Source: Paractinoplanes toevensis (GTDB lineage: Bacteria; Actinomycetota; Actinomycetes; Mycobacteriales; Micromonosporaceae). From it: a stretch of 64,000 nt of DNA. The notes under the pieces were generated by a model, which saw only the letters and a list, made by a program, of their open reading frames with translations, ran no database searches and had not been told where the DNA came from. Location: assembly GCF_018332695.1 (NCBI RefSeq), contig NZ_BOQN01000052.1:62001-126000 (forward strand), written 5' to 3'. The position numbers were made by a program, and so were the translations under genes. Below, piece by piece: positions 49,937-58,431 of this stretch. How positions within the stretch are numbered: the first letter of the stretch is position 1; each line of letters begins with the position of its first letter.

Positions 49937-50731
49937 ATGAGCGTTCCTCCGACCAGCAATCAGGTTCAGCAGCCTGCGATCTCGGTGCAAGGGCTGGAGA
50001 AGTCCTACCAGGAGCTGCGGGTACTGCGCGGCGTGGATCTCGACGTGGCGCGGGGCAGCATCTTCGCCCTGCTCGGGTCGAACGGGGCGGGCAAGACCAC
50101 GGTGGTGCGGATCCTGTCCACGCTGCTCAAGGCGGACGCCGGGACGGCCCGGGTGAACGGCTTCGATGTCGCCGCGCAGGCCGCCGAGGTACGGGAGTCG
50201 ATCAGTCTCACCGGGCAGTTCGCGGCGGTCGACGAGATCCTCACCGGCCGGGAGAACCTCGTCCTGGTCGCCCGGCTCAGGCACCTCGAGGATCCGGGCG
50301 CGATCGCGGACGGCCTGCTCAAGCGTTTCTCGCTGACCGAGGCCGGCGCCCGGCGGGCGGCGACGTACTCCGGTGGCATGCGCCGCCGGCTGGACATCGC
50401 GATGAGCCTCATCGGGAACCCGCCGGTCATCTTCCTCGACGAGCCGACGACCGGGCTGGACCCGGAGGCGCGCATCGAGGTGTGGCAGGCGGTCGAAGAA
50501 CTCGCCCGGGGTGGCACCACCGTGCTGCTCACCACGCAGTACCTGGAGGAGGCGGAACAGCTGGCCGACCGGATCGCGATCCTGCACCAGGGCCGGATCA
50601 TCGTCGACGGAACGCTGGCCGAGCTCAAACAGCTGCTGCCGCCGGCCAAGGTGGAGTACGTCGAGAAGCAGCCGTCCCTCGAGGACGTCTTCTTCGCGGT
50701 CGTCGGCGACGCCGCCCGGGACGACAAATGA
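49937..50731 (+). CDS. ABC exporter ATP-binding protein, DrrA-like
   Basis: 264 residues from the ATG at 49937. Walker A LLGSNGAGKTTVV, Q-loop SLTGQFAAVDEIL, signature YSGGMRRRLDIAMSL, Walker B VIFLDEPTTGLDP, and the DrrA-type C-terminal region LEDVFFAVVGDAA. Energises export of hydrophobic drugs with the permease encoded next (4-bp overlap). Preceded by a MerR-type promoter. Confidence 0.92.
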   Translation: MSVPPTSNQVQQPAISVQGLEKSYQELRVLRGVDLDVARGSIFALLGSNGAGKTTVVRILSTLLKADAGTARVNGFDVAAQAAEVRESISLTGQFAAVDEILTGRENLVLVARLRHLEDPGAIADGLLKRFSLTEAGARRAATYSGGMRRRLDIAMSLIGNPPVIFLDEPTTGLDPEARIEVWQAVEELARGGTTVLLTTQYLEEAEQLADRIAILHQGRIIVDGTLAELKQLLPPAKVEYVEKQPSLEDVFFAVVGDAARDDK

Positions 50732-51489
50732 GGACGTATTTCTTCGCCGACACCGCCGTCCTCACCGGCCGGACCATGCGCCACGTCACCCGCAGCATGG
50801 ACACCATCATCACCACCGCGATCACACCGATCGCCATGATGCTGCTGTTCGTCTACGTGTTCGGCGGCGCGATCGACACCGGGTCGGCCTCGTACGTGAA
50901 CTACATGCTGCCCGGTATCCTGCTCATCACCATCGCGTCGGGTATCTCCTACACCGCGTTCCGGCTGTTCAACGACATCCAGGGCGGCATCTTCGAACGC
51001 TTCCAGTCCATGCCGATCGCCCGGTCGGGCGTGCTGTGGGCGCACGTCCTCACCTCGCTGGCCGCCAACCTGATCTCGCTCGTACTGGTCTTCCTGGTCG
51101 CCCTGCTCATCGGCTTCCGCACCGGGGCGGGCGCGCTCGCCTGGCTCGCGGTCGTCGGCATCCTCGTCCTGTTCACCCTCGCGCTGACCTGGCTCGCGGT
51201 GATCCCGGGCCTGACCGCGAAGTCGGTGGAGGGTGCGAGCGCGTTCGCCTACCCGCTGATCTTCCTGCCGTTCATCAGCTCGGCCTTCGTGCCCACCGCC
51301 ACCATGCCCGGCCCGGTGCGCGCCTTCGCCGAGAACCAGCCGGTGACCTCCATCGTCAACACCATCCGGGACCTGTTCGCCCGGCAGCCGGTCGGCCACG
51401 ACGTCTGGATCGCCCTCGGCTGGTGCGTCGGCATCCTCGTCGTCGCCTATATCCTCGCCACCATGTCCTACCGTCGCCGGATCTCCTGA
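50728..51489 (+). CDS. ABC-2 type permease, DrrB-like
   Basis: 253 residues, six membrane helices. AVLTGRTMRHVTRSMDTIITTAITPIAMMLLFVYVFG is the ABC-2 opening, FERFQSMPIARSGVLWAHV the conserved coupling region, and SSAFVPTATMPGPVRAFAENQPVTSIVNTIR the DrrB signature near the end. Partner of the ATPase above; its ATG overlaps the ATPase stop (ATGA). Confidence 0.92.
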   Translation: MRTYFFADTAVLTGRTMRHVTRSMDTIITTAITPIAMMLLFVYVFGGAIDTGSASYVNYMLPGILLITIASGISYTAFRLFNDIQGGIFERFQSMPIARSGVLWAHVLTSLAANLISLVLVFLVALLIGFRTGAGALAWLAVVGILVLFTLALTWLAVIPGLTAKSVEGASAFAYPLIFLPFISSAFVPTATMPGPVRAFAENQPVTSIVNTIRDLFARQPVGHDVWIALGWCVGILVVAYILATMSYRRRIS

Positions 51490-51493
51490 GCGC

Positions 51494-52273
51494 ATGCTGA
51501 CGATCGGCCAGGTGGCGGCCTATGCCGGCGTCACCGTGCGGACGGTGCGGCACTATCACCAGATCGGCCTGCTGCCCGAGCCGGAACGGGACGCCTCGGG
51601 CTACCGGCGGTACACCGCGAGCGCCGTGGTGTCGCTCATCAAGGTCCGCACCCTGGCCGGCGCCGGTGTCCCGCTGTCCGAGATCGGCCCGATGCTCGAG
51701 GCCGGCCCGGCCGCCTTCGCCGAGGCGATCGACCGGATCGACCACCACCTGCGCGGCGAGATCGACCGGCTGGAGACCAGCCGTACGCAGATCTCGCAGC
51801 TCACCGCCGGGGACAGCCTGGTGCTCCCGGCGGAGGTGGCCGACTACCTCGAAAGTCTCCGCGGGATCGGGACGTCGGAACGGATGGTGCGGGCCGAGCG
51901 AGACGGGTGGATCATCCTCGCCGCCCGCTGGCCCGATAGCGTCCACGAGTTCATCAAGGCCAAGTACGCGCAGCTCGAGGACCCGCAAGTGGTCCGGCTC
52001 TACCGCCTCCTGTCGGAAGTTCTCGACACCGACACGGTCGACGACTCGCGCCTGGGGGAAGTCGCCGACATCATGGTCGGCCTGGCCGAGCAGGCCGACG
52101 CCGCCGGCGAGGTCGGGATGGGTGAGCTGGAGCAGGACGAGGTTCCGTTCGATCTGCTGGACGGGCTGGCCGACGAGTCCGACCCGCGGGCCGAGCGGCT
52201 GCGCGGAAAGATGCGCGAGCGTGGCTGGAGCGGCTGGAACCGGATGAGGCGGCTGCCGGAGCCATCTCCGTAG
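51494..52273 (+). CDS. MerR-family transcriptional regulator
   Basis: 259 residues. MLTIGQVAAYAGVTVRTVRHYHQIGLLPEPERDASGYRRY is the standard MerR N-terminus, then a dimerisation helix (AFAEAIDRIDHHLRGEIDRLETSRTQI) and a C-terminal effector region rich in acidic residues. No Cys-based metal site, so probably a drug sensor of the TipA/BmrR group. Starts 4 bp after the permease gene, in an operon it likely activates through the promoter at 49898-49929. Confidence 0.9.
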   Translation: MLTIGQVAAYAGVTVRTVRHYHQIGLLPEPERDASGYRRYTASAVVSLIKVRTLAGAGVPLSEIGPMLEAGPAAFAEAIDRIDHHLRGEIDRLETSRTQISQLTAGDSLVLPAEVADYLESLRGIGTSERMVRAERDGWIILAARWPDSVHEFIKAKYAQLEDPQVVRLYRLLSEVLDTDTVDDSRLGEVADIMVGLAEQADAAGEVGMGELEQDEVPFDLLDGLADESDPRAERLRGKMRERGWSGWNRMRRLPEPSP

Positions 52274-52313
52274 GTAGTGCTGGATATACCGTCAAGACTC
52301 CATCCAGCACTAC
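52273..52313 (+). promoter_or_regulatory. Inverted pair of regulatory elements upstream of FtsX-type ABC transporter
   Basis: GGTAGTGCTGGATATACC at 52273-52290 is identical to the element at 45893-45910. GTAGTGCTGGAT (52274-52285) and ATCCAGCACTAC (52302-52313) are perfect 12-bp inverted arms with a 16-bp centre. The second core ends 35 nt before the ATG at 52349, the same distance as for the histidine kinase. Confidence 0.75.
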
Positions 52314-52348
52314 TGTGCCGCCGCCACCGACCCGGTTAGCTGGTCGCC

Positions 52349-53101
52349 ATGACGAGGGCGAACACACCTCCGGCCGTCGAGCTGCGGGGTGTCTCCAAGA
52401 CCTATGGTTCCGGCGAGCGTGGGGTGGCCGCGCTGAGATCGCTGGACGTGGTCTTTCCGGCGGGCACGTTCACCGCGGTGATGGGCCCGTCCGGGTCGGG
52501 CAAGTCGACGCTGCTGCACTGCGCGGCCGGCCTCGACCGGGCCACCGGCGGCGAGGTGATCATCGACGGCACGCCGGTGGGCGGGCTCTCCGAGCGGGCG
52601 CTGACCAGATTGCGGCGGGCCCGGGTCGGGTTCGTCTTCCAGGCGTTCAACCTGATCGCGGCCCTGACCGCCGCGCAGAACGTGGCGCTGCCGCTGCGCC
52701 TGGCCGGCCGGAAACCGGAGCCGGGCGAGGTCACCGCGATGCTGGGCGAGGTCGGGCTGGCCGACCGGGCCGGTCACCGGCCGGGCGAGCTGTCCGGCGG
52801 CCAGCAGCAGCGGGTGGCGATCGCGCGGGCCCTGGTCACCCGCCCGGCGGTGCTGTTCGCCGACGAGCCGACCGGTGCGCTCGACGCCGCGTCGGGCCGT
52901 GAGGTGCTGCGGCTTCTGCGGGCGGCGGTCGACCGGCACGACCAGACCGTCGTGATGGTCACGCACGACCCGTTCGCGGCCGCGCACGCCGACCGGGTGG
53001 TGTTCCTGGCCGACGGCCGCCTGGTCGATTCGCTGGACGGCCCGGCCGGTGCCCAGGAGATCGCGGTCCGCACCGCCCACCTGGAAGAGGTCATGTCATG
53101 A
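52349..53101 (+). CDS. ABC transporter ATP-binding protein, MacB/LolD type
   Basis: 250 residues. Walker A MGPSGSGKSTLLH, Q-loop FQAFNLI, signature LSGGQQQRVAIARAL, Walker B VLFADEPTGALD with the GALD of the MacB/FtsE/LolD group, and H-loop MVTHDPFAA. Pairs with the FtsX-like permease that follows (4-bp overlap). Such pairs in Gram-positive bacteria often confer peptide-antibiotic resistance or act as mechanotransmission devices, frequently controlled by a two-component system. Confidence 0.93.
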   Translation: MTRANTPPAVELRGVSKTYGSGERGVAALRSLDVVFPAGTFTAVMGPSGSGKSTLLHCAAGLDRATGGEVIIDGTPVGGLSERALTRLRRARVGFVFQAFNLIAALTAAQNVALPLRLAGRKPEPGEVTAMLGEVGLADRAGHRPGELSGGQQQRVAIARALVTRPAVLFADEPTGALDAASGREVLRLLRAAVDRHDQTVVMVTHDPFAAAHADRVVFLADGRLVDSLDGPAGAQEIAVRTAHLEEVMS

Positions 53102-55563
53102 GGCTCGCCTGGGACATGGTGCGGCATCGGTTCGCCGGTTTCGCCGGCACGTTCGTGGCGATCGCCCTGGGCGTGGCGGTGGTGGCCGGCTCCACCACGA
53201 TCTACCTGTCGTCCCGGCCCGAGGCACCGGAACGATATTCGGCGTCATCGGTGCTGGTCCGAGCCCCGTCGGTGGGCAAGAACAGCTACGGCGAGCCGGA
53301 ATACCAGTCGTGGACGGCAGCCGAGGCGACCCGGTTGTCGGCCCGGCTGGCCACGCTGCCGGGCGTGACCGCGGCCGCCGCCGACCCGGTCTTCTACGTG
53401 CAGCGGGTCGTCGCCGGGCGGCCGACCGGCGATCCCGAGGCGGCCCTGCTCGATGGGCACGCCTGGTCCTCGGCGCAACTCGGCGGTTACCGGCTCTCCG
53501 CGGGCACACCGCCGCGGCGGCCGGGCGAGGTCGCGGTCGCCGGTGCCGCGCCCGGCAGCCGCATCGAGGTGCTGACCGCCGCCGGCCCGGCCACCTGGAC
53601 CGTGACCGGCACGGTCGGCGGTCCCGGCTTCTACGTCGCCGACCAGGCCGCCCTCCGCATGTCACCGGGCGTGCGCGTCATCGGCCTGACCGTCGGCGGC
53701 GATGCCGCCGGGGTCGCCGCGGCGGCGCGCGGTGTGGTCGGCCCGGCGGGCGAGGTGGTGACCGGCCACGAGCGCAACTCGCTGGAGGCGACCGCCGTCA
53801 CGCGGGTGCGCTGGCTCGGCGCGCAGCTGCTGATCGCGATGGTCGGCCTCGGCGCCTTCGTCGCGATCTTCGTGGTGGCCTCGACGTGCGCGCTGAGCGC
53901 CGCCCAGCGGCGCCGCGAGATCGGCCTGCTGCGGGCGGTCGGCGCGACCCCCGGCCAGGTGCGCCGGTTGATGTATGCGGAGACGCTCGTCGTCTCCGTC
54001 CTGGCCTCCGCCGTCGGCCTTCCGCTCGGGGCACTGACCGCTCCCCTGCTGGCCGGCCCGTTCGTCGACGCGGGGCTGGAACCGGCCGGCTTCGCCGTCA
54101 CCCCGCAGCCGCTCGCCCTGGCCGGTTCGTTCGTCCTCGGCGTCGTGGTCGCCCTGGCCGGCGTCGGTGCCGCAGCCCGGCGGGCGAGCCGGGTGCCCGC
54201 GCTGGACGCCCTGCGGGAGGCGGCCGTCGAACGACGGGCGATGACCCCGGTGCGCTGGATCGCCGGTGCCGGCGCGGCGGCACTCGGCGGCTTCCTGCTG
54301 GCCGAGATGCCGTCGATGCCGGCCACCGACCAGTCCACGGCGGGCCTCGGCGCCGCGATGCTGCTGCTGACCGCGGCGGCGCTGCTGGCACCGGTGGTGA
54401 TCGTGCCGCTGGTGCGGGTGGTGACCTGGCCGTGGCGCCGGGCCGCCACCGGCATGCTGGTCCGCGAGGGCACCCTGGTCGCCGTTCGCCGAGTGGCATC
54501 CACGGCGGCGCCGGTGCTGCTGACGGTCGGCTTCACGGTCCTGCTGACCGGCACGGTCGCCACGATCGACGACGTGCAGGGCTCGGCCGAGGCCGACAAG
54601 ATCCCGGCCGCCACGGTCCTCGCGCCCGACGGCACCCCCGGCCTGACCGAGGCCGCCGTCGCGGCTCAGCCGGGCGCGTCGCAGCTGCCCACCCGCGTCC
54701 TGATCACCCACCGCGGCACCACGGCCGGCTACCCCGCCGCCGGCGCGTCACCAGCCGACCTCACCGCCGAGCCCGGCCCGGCCGGCAACACGCCCGCCGA
54801 CACGGGCAACAGCGCAGGCCGCGACGACGACCCAACCGGCAGCGGCAGCGGCAGCGGCAGCGGCAGCGGCAGCGGCAGCGGCAGCGGCAGCGGCAGCGGG
54901 ATGGTGCTCGACAAGGCCACCGCCGCCAAGTTGCGGGCATCCGTCGGTGAGACCGTTGACCTGCGGTGGGCGGACGGGACCACCTCGCGGATGGAGGTGC
55001 GGTCGATCAGGGCGGAGGCGGGGCCCGGCATTCTGGTCCCCCGTGAGCTGGCCCGCCGGCACGATCCGGCCGCTTTGACCGAAGCGGTCCTGCTCAGCGG
55101 CACGCCGGTCGCCTCGGTGGGGGCACGGGCCATGACGGCGCGGGACTACGTGCAGGTCGACATCGACGACGAAGGCGAGCTCGTCGATCTGTTCCTGGTG
55201 GTGCTGATCGGCCTGACCGTGGGCTACACGGGTCTCGCCGTGGCCAACACCCTGTTGATGGCGACGGCCGCCCGCCGACCCGAGTTCCGCACCCTGCGGC
55301 TGTCCGGAGCGTCGGGCGGCCAGATCCTGCGGGTCACCTCGGCCGAGGCGCTGCTGGCCGTCGCCGTCGGCACCCTGCTGGGCGGCGCCGTGGCCGCGGC
55401 CTCGCTCGGCGGCGTCCGCGCGGCAGTCGAGGCGGAGCTGGACCGCCCGGTTCCCCTGGTCATCCCGTGGGGCACCGCCACCGCGGTGATCGTCACCTGC
55501 GCCGTGGTCGCCCTGGCCGCGACCGCGCTGCCGGTCGTGCGCGGGACGAGGGCAGCGACGTGA
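53098..55563 (+). CDS. FtsX-like ABC permease with Gly-Ser repeat insert
   Basis: 821 residues in two FtsX modules. Helices near residues 18-35, 245-275, 300-330, 340-360, 395-410, 420-440, 475-495, 705-730, 755-780 and 790-815. The second half carries a (Gly-Ser)10 stretch encoded by ten copies of GGCAGC (54838-54897), inside the extracellular domain between modules. AAQRRREIGLLRAVGATPGQV and ARRPEFRTLRLSGASGGQI are the paired FtsX cytoplasmic motifs. Partner of the ATPase encoded just upstream. Confidence 0.9.
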   Translation: MRLAWDMVRHRFAGFAGTFVAIALGVAVVAGSTTIYLSSRPEAPERYSASSVLVRAPSVGKNSYGEPEYQSWTAAEATRLSARLATLPGVTAAAADPVFYVQRVVAGRPTGDPEAALLDGHAWSSAQLGGYRLSAGTPPRRPGEVAVAGAAPGSRIEVLTAAGPATWTVTGTVGGPGFYVADQAALRMSPGVRVIGLTVGGDAAGVAAAARGVVGPAGEVVTGHERNSLEATAVTRVRWLGAQLLIAMVGLGAFVAIFVVASTCALSAAQRRREIGLLRAVGATPGQVRRLMYAETLVVSVLASAVGLPLGALTAPLLAGPFVDAGLEPAGFAVTPQPLALAGSFVLGVVVALAGVGAAARRASRVPALDALREAAVERRAMTPVRWIAGAGAAALGGFLLAEMPSMPATDQSTAGLGAAMLLLTAAALLAPVVIVPLVRVVTWPWRRAATGMLVREGTLVAVRRVASTAAPVLLTVGFTVLLTGTVATIDDVQGSAEADKIPAATVLAPDGTPGLTEAAVAAQPGASQLPTRVLITHRGTTAGYPAAGASPADLTAEPGPAGNTPADTGNSAGRDDDPTGSGSGSGSGSGSGSGSGSGSGMVLDKATAAKLRASVGETVDLRWADGTTSRMEVRSIRAEAGPGILVPRELARRHDPAALTEAVLLSGTPVASVGARAMTARDYVQVDIDDEGELVDLFLVVLIGLTVGYTGLAVANTLLMATAARRPEFRTLRLSGASGGQILRVTSAEALLAVAVGTLLGGAVAAASLGGVRAAVEAELDRPVPLVIPWGTATAVIVTCAVVALAATALPVVRGTRAAT
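54838..54897 (+). repeat. Hexanucleotide microsatellite (GGCAGC)x10 in coding sequence
   Basis: Ten uninterrupted GGCAGC units encode Gly-Ser repeats. Unit length of 6 keeps the frame, so copy-number changes would only lengthen or shorten a flexible extracellular linker. Confidence 0.95.
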
Positions 55564-55675
55564 ATGTACGCCGATTACTCAGTGAACATGGCCCGTTACG
55601 ACCGGTCTCGACTCGGTCCTCAATGGATGCTAGCGTCCAAGATTATCGGCGGAACCCGATATCAAGGGGATATCC

Positions 55676-56296
55676 ATGCACCTTGGGCAGAGCAAGACGG
55701 CCCTCCGCAAATTCCGCGTACTTCTGACAGTCGTCCTGTCATTCATCACGGCTTCGGCCACGCCCGCATTCGCGGGAACCGCCTTGCGCAGAATCCTCAG
55801 AAAAGCGTCGGTTTTCCTGGCCGTCGTCGTGTCGCTGATCGCGGTTTCGGCCACACCCGCCGCCGCCGGAGGCTTCTACTATCGCAACTATTACTTTTTC
55901 GGATCGAGTCCGAACACTCTGAGAACCATGCAGGGCGACATCTCCGTCTGGTGGGATCCGGGTTCACCTCGCCACCTCGATGTCGCCATCCACGTATACA
56001 TCGACAAGTCCTTCGAGACCTACGCCGACCGGTGCGCGATGAAACTGGCCGGTCAGCTCATGGATCTCAACGGCAACGTGTGGAACGTCCCGGATGTGGC
56101 GTTCACCTGTAACGAAGCCCTGGACACCATCGGCAACAAGGGTGCCGGCGATTCGCTGTTGCGACACAGCCTCATCAGCGACACGAACGCGGCCTGGATC
56201 AGGCCATATGTCTGCGTCTACCTCTACTACACCTCCGATCCCACGGTGAGTAAGTGCGCGGGCGACGGCGCCTGGATGCAGTACAACGGAGGCTGA
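55676..56296 (+). CDS. Secreted protein with tandem signal-peptide-like segments
   Basis: 206 residues. AAGGGG lies 8 nt before the ATG. The N-terminus has two consecutive signal-like units, LRKFRVLLTVVLSFITASATPAFAG split here as KFRVLLTVVLSFITASATPA and FLAVVVSLIAVSATPAAAGG, each with basic start, hydrophobic core and Ala-x-Ala site. The mature part (GFYYRNYYFFG, WWDPGSP) has four Cys, likely two disulfides, and resembles no family I know. GC content is lower than its neighbours. It may be exported to the cell surface; the duplicated leader is probably a partial internal duplication. Confidence 0.7.
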   Translation: MHLGQSKTALRKFRVLLTVVLSFITASATPAFAGTALRRILRKASVFLAVVVSLIAVSATPAAAGGFYYRNYYFFGSSPNTLRTMQGDISVWWDPGSPRHLDVAIHVYIDKSFETYADRCAMKLAGQLMDLNGNVWNVPDVAFTCNEALDTIGNKGAGDSLLRHSLISDTNAAWIRPYVCVYLYYTSDPTVSKCAGDGAWMQYNGG

Positions 56297-56303
56297 ACCG
56301 GGG

Positions 56304-56339
56304 GCGCCTGGCGACGGGCCGAGGCCCCTCGTCAGGCGC
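56304..56339. terminator. Strong hairpin between convergent genes
   Basis: 56304-56319 pairs with 56324-56339: 14 Watson-Crick pairs, one G-T wobble and one mismatch, with a CGAG tetraloop. It follows the secreted protein gene and reaches the 3' end of the leftward permease gene. Confidence 0.75.
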
Positions 56340-57609
56340 GCATGACGGTGGCGATCGGGATGCCGGCCGCGCGCAAGGCCGGCACGAAGCCGCCGAGAAC
56401 GCCCGCGATGATGCCGGCCAGGATGCCGGCCACGCCGGCCTCCCAGGGGAACTGGACGTTGTGCAGCAACGGTTCGGAGTCGCCGATCAGCATCGAGACG
56501 GCCTTGAGGCCGGCCACGCACACGCCGATCGCGGCCGCCGCCGTGAGCAGGCCGGTCAGCAGGGTTTCGGCCAGGACTATGCCGGCCAGGAGTGTTCGTG
56601 GGGTGCCCACGGCTCGGCGCAGGGCGAACTCCTCGATGCGTTCGCCGACGGTGGCCAGGCCCACGTTGAGGATGCCGGCCACGCCGATGAGCAGCACCAG
56701 GCCGGCCATCGAGAAGAAGATCAGCCGCATCAGCGTCAGTTCCTTCTGGCGGTGCTTGCGGGATTCCACGGTGGAGACGTAGGTCTCGACGCCCACGCCG
56801 CGCAGGCGGGTCGTCAGCACCTGCTCCACCGGCGTGGACGGGGCCAGCAGCACCCGCATCTCGGCGCCGCCGTTGCCCAGGCTGGCCGGGGACAGCCAGT
56901 TGGTGAGCTCGTCGAGGCGGACGTAGGCGCGGGGCTGCGGGTCGCCGTCGTCGACGACGCCGATGAACTGCGGGGTCAGGTTGGCGGAAGCGCCGGTGAC
57001 CCGCATCTCGGCGGGGACCCGGTAGCGGTCGAAGCCCTTCGCGGCCTCCTGGTTCAGCACCAGGTGCGGGGCCATCGCCGGCATGGTGGAGAAGTCGAGC
57101 CATCGGCCGGACTGCTGGGTGAACGGCCGGAAGACCCGCACGTCGCCGGTCAGGGCGGTCAGGCGCACCTCGATGGCCGCGCCCTCCGGACCATTGCTGG
57201 TGTCCGGCTCGCAGCGGCCGTCGCCGTAGCAGACCATGCCGCCGCCCCAGTCCTCGTCGATCGGTGAGCCGCCCTCGTTGACCGGGCGGACACCGGGCTC
57301 GCCGACGATCGCCGAGACAGCCAGCGTGGCGACCCCGTCGGCGCGGCCACGCAGCGTGCTGATCACGATGTCGGCGGCCTTCGGCTCGGGGGGCATGTCG
57401 ACGATCCGGGTGCCGTCGATGCCGTCGGTGAGCTGCAGGTCGGCGAGCAGGGCTTTCTCGGCGATGCTGGCGCCGGCCTGGACGACCACCACCGCGGAGA
57501 CGCCGAGGAAGAGGCTGACCATGGACAGCAGGGTGCGCAGTTTCCGGGCGCGGATGCCCTGCAGGCCGATGATCAGCGACGAGCGGAAACGGCCGGAGAA
57601 CCTTCTCAT
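56332..57609 (-). CDS. MacB-like ABC permease (FtsX family)
   Basis: 425 residues. N-terminal helix (GIRARKLRTLLSMVSLFLGVSAVVVVQ), large extracellular domain (about 50-290), three C-terminal helices with ERIEEFALRRAVGTPRTLLAGIVLAETLL as coupling motif. Partner of the ATPase ending at 57739 and the lipoprotein adaptor, together a MacAB-like exporter in a Gram-positive setting. Separated from the ATPase gene by a 129-bp stretch with two 54-bp direct repeats. Confidence 0.9.
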   Translation of the reverse strand: MRRFSGRFRSSLIIGLQGIRARKLRTLLSMVSLFLGVSAVVVVQAGASIAEKALLADLQLTDGIDGTRIVDMPPEPKAADIVISTLRGRADGVATLAVSAIVGEPGVRPVNEGGSPIDEDWGGGMVCYGDGRCEPDTSNGPEGAAIEVRLTALTGDVRVFRPFTQQSGRWLDFSTMPAMAPHLVLNQEAAKGFDRYRVPAEMRVTGASANLTPQFIGVVDDGDPQPRAYVRLDELTNWLSPASLGNGGAEMRVLLAPSTPVEQVLTTRLRGVGVETYVSTVESRKHRQKELTLMRLIFFSMAGLVLLIGVAGILNVGLATVGERIEEFALRRAVGTPRTLLAGIVLAETLLTGLLTAAAAIGVCVAGLKAVSMLIGDSEPLLHNVQFPWEAGVAGILAGIIAGVLGGFVPALRAAGIPIATVMRA

Positions 57610-57626
57610 GCTGCCTTTCCTTCAGG

Positions 57627-57680
57627 GAGCGAAAGACCAAAAACGCGATCATGACGCTCGCTTCGCTCGGTCATGCCGCC
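57627..57680. repeat. 54-bp direct repeat, copy 1
   Basis: Begins GAGCGAAAGACCAAAAACGC and ends with CTCGGTCATGCCGCC. Differs from copy 2 (57695-57748) at one base. Contains CATGAC (57650-57655) and GTCATG (57670-57675), 6-bp inverted arms around a GCTCGCTTCGCTCG core. Confidence 0.9.
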
Positions 57681-57694
57681 CTACCTACAGAAAA

Positions 57695-57748
57695 GAGCGA
57701 AAAACCAAAAACGCGATCATGACGCTCGCTTCGCTCGGTCATGCCGCC
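57695..57748. repeat. 54-bp direct repeat, copy 2, overlapping ATPase stop
   Basis: Same element, period 68 bp. Its last ten bases (57739-57748) cover the stop and final codons of the leftward ATPase gene, so the repeat lies in the ATPase-permease intercistronic region of the mRNA. Confidence 0.9.
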
Positions 57749-58431
57749 ACCCGCTCGGTGAGTACGCCGGCGTCCAGGTCGAGGATGCGGCCCATCCGGG
57801 CGGCGTGGTCGCGGTCGTGGGTGACCAGGATCAGGCCGCAGCCGCGGGTGGTCGCGGCGAGGAGCGCGTCGATGACCAGGGCGCCGGTCTCGGTGTCGAG
57901 GGCGCCGGTGGGTTCGTCGGCCAGCAGCACCCGGGGGCTGCGGACGAGGGCACGGGCGATGGCGACCCGTTGCTGCTCGCCGCCGGACATCCGGGCGGGG
58001 CGGTTCTTCGCGAGGTGGGCGATGCCGACGAGGTCGAGGGCTTCGAGCACGCGGGCCCGGCGTTCCCGGCGGGGCAGCCAGCCCTGGCCGTTGACCAGGG
58101 CCATCGCCACGTTCTGCGCGGCGGTCAGGTGCTTGAGCAGGAAGAAGCGCTGGAACACGAAGCCGAAGTGGGAGCTGCGCAGCTTGGCGGCCCGGCGCTC
58201 GGGGAGGCGGCTGATGTCCTGGCCGGCCAGTTCGTACTGTCCCGAGTCGGCCCGGTCGAACAGGCCGATCACGCTGAGCAGGGTGCTCTTGCCGGAGCCG
58301 GAGCGGCCCACGATGGCGACGCTCTCGCCGGCCGCCACGGTCAGGTCGACGCCGTCGAGGATGGTGCGGGGTTCCTGCTGGCCCTTGAGCACCTTGGTGA
58401 TGCCGGTCAGCCGGATCAGCGGGTCGGTCAT
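57739..58431 (-). CDS. ABC transporter ATP-binding protein, MacB/LolD type
   Basis: 230 residues from the ATG at 58431. Walker A VGRSGSGKSTLLS, FQRFFLLKHLTAAQNV, signature MSGGEQQRVAIARAL, Walker B VLLADEPTGALD, H-loop LVTHDRDHA. The ATG overlaps the stop of the adaptor gene. The upstream codons of the same frame are an antisense shadow of the adaptor. Works with the adaptor and permease of the same operon. Confidence 0.92.
   Translation of the reverse strand: MTDPLIRLTGITKVLKGQQEPRTILDGVDLTVAAGESVAIVGRSGSGKSTLLSVIGLFDRADSGQYELAGQDISRLPERRAAKLRSSHFGFVFQRFFLLKHLTAAQNVAMALVNGQGWLPRRERRARVLEALDLVGIAHLAKNRPARMSGGEQQRVAIARALVRSPRVLLADEPTGALDTETGALVIDALLAATTRGCGLILVTHDRDHAARMGRILDLDAGVLTERVAA

Noticed and set aside
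57627..57748. Repeat pair considered as ends of an insertion sequence or attachment sites
   Set aside because: Direct orientation, only 14 bp between copies, and no transposase or integrase in the window.
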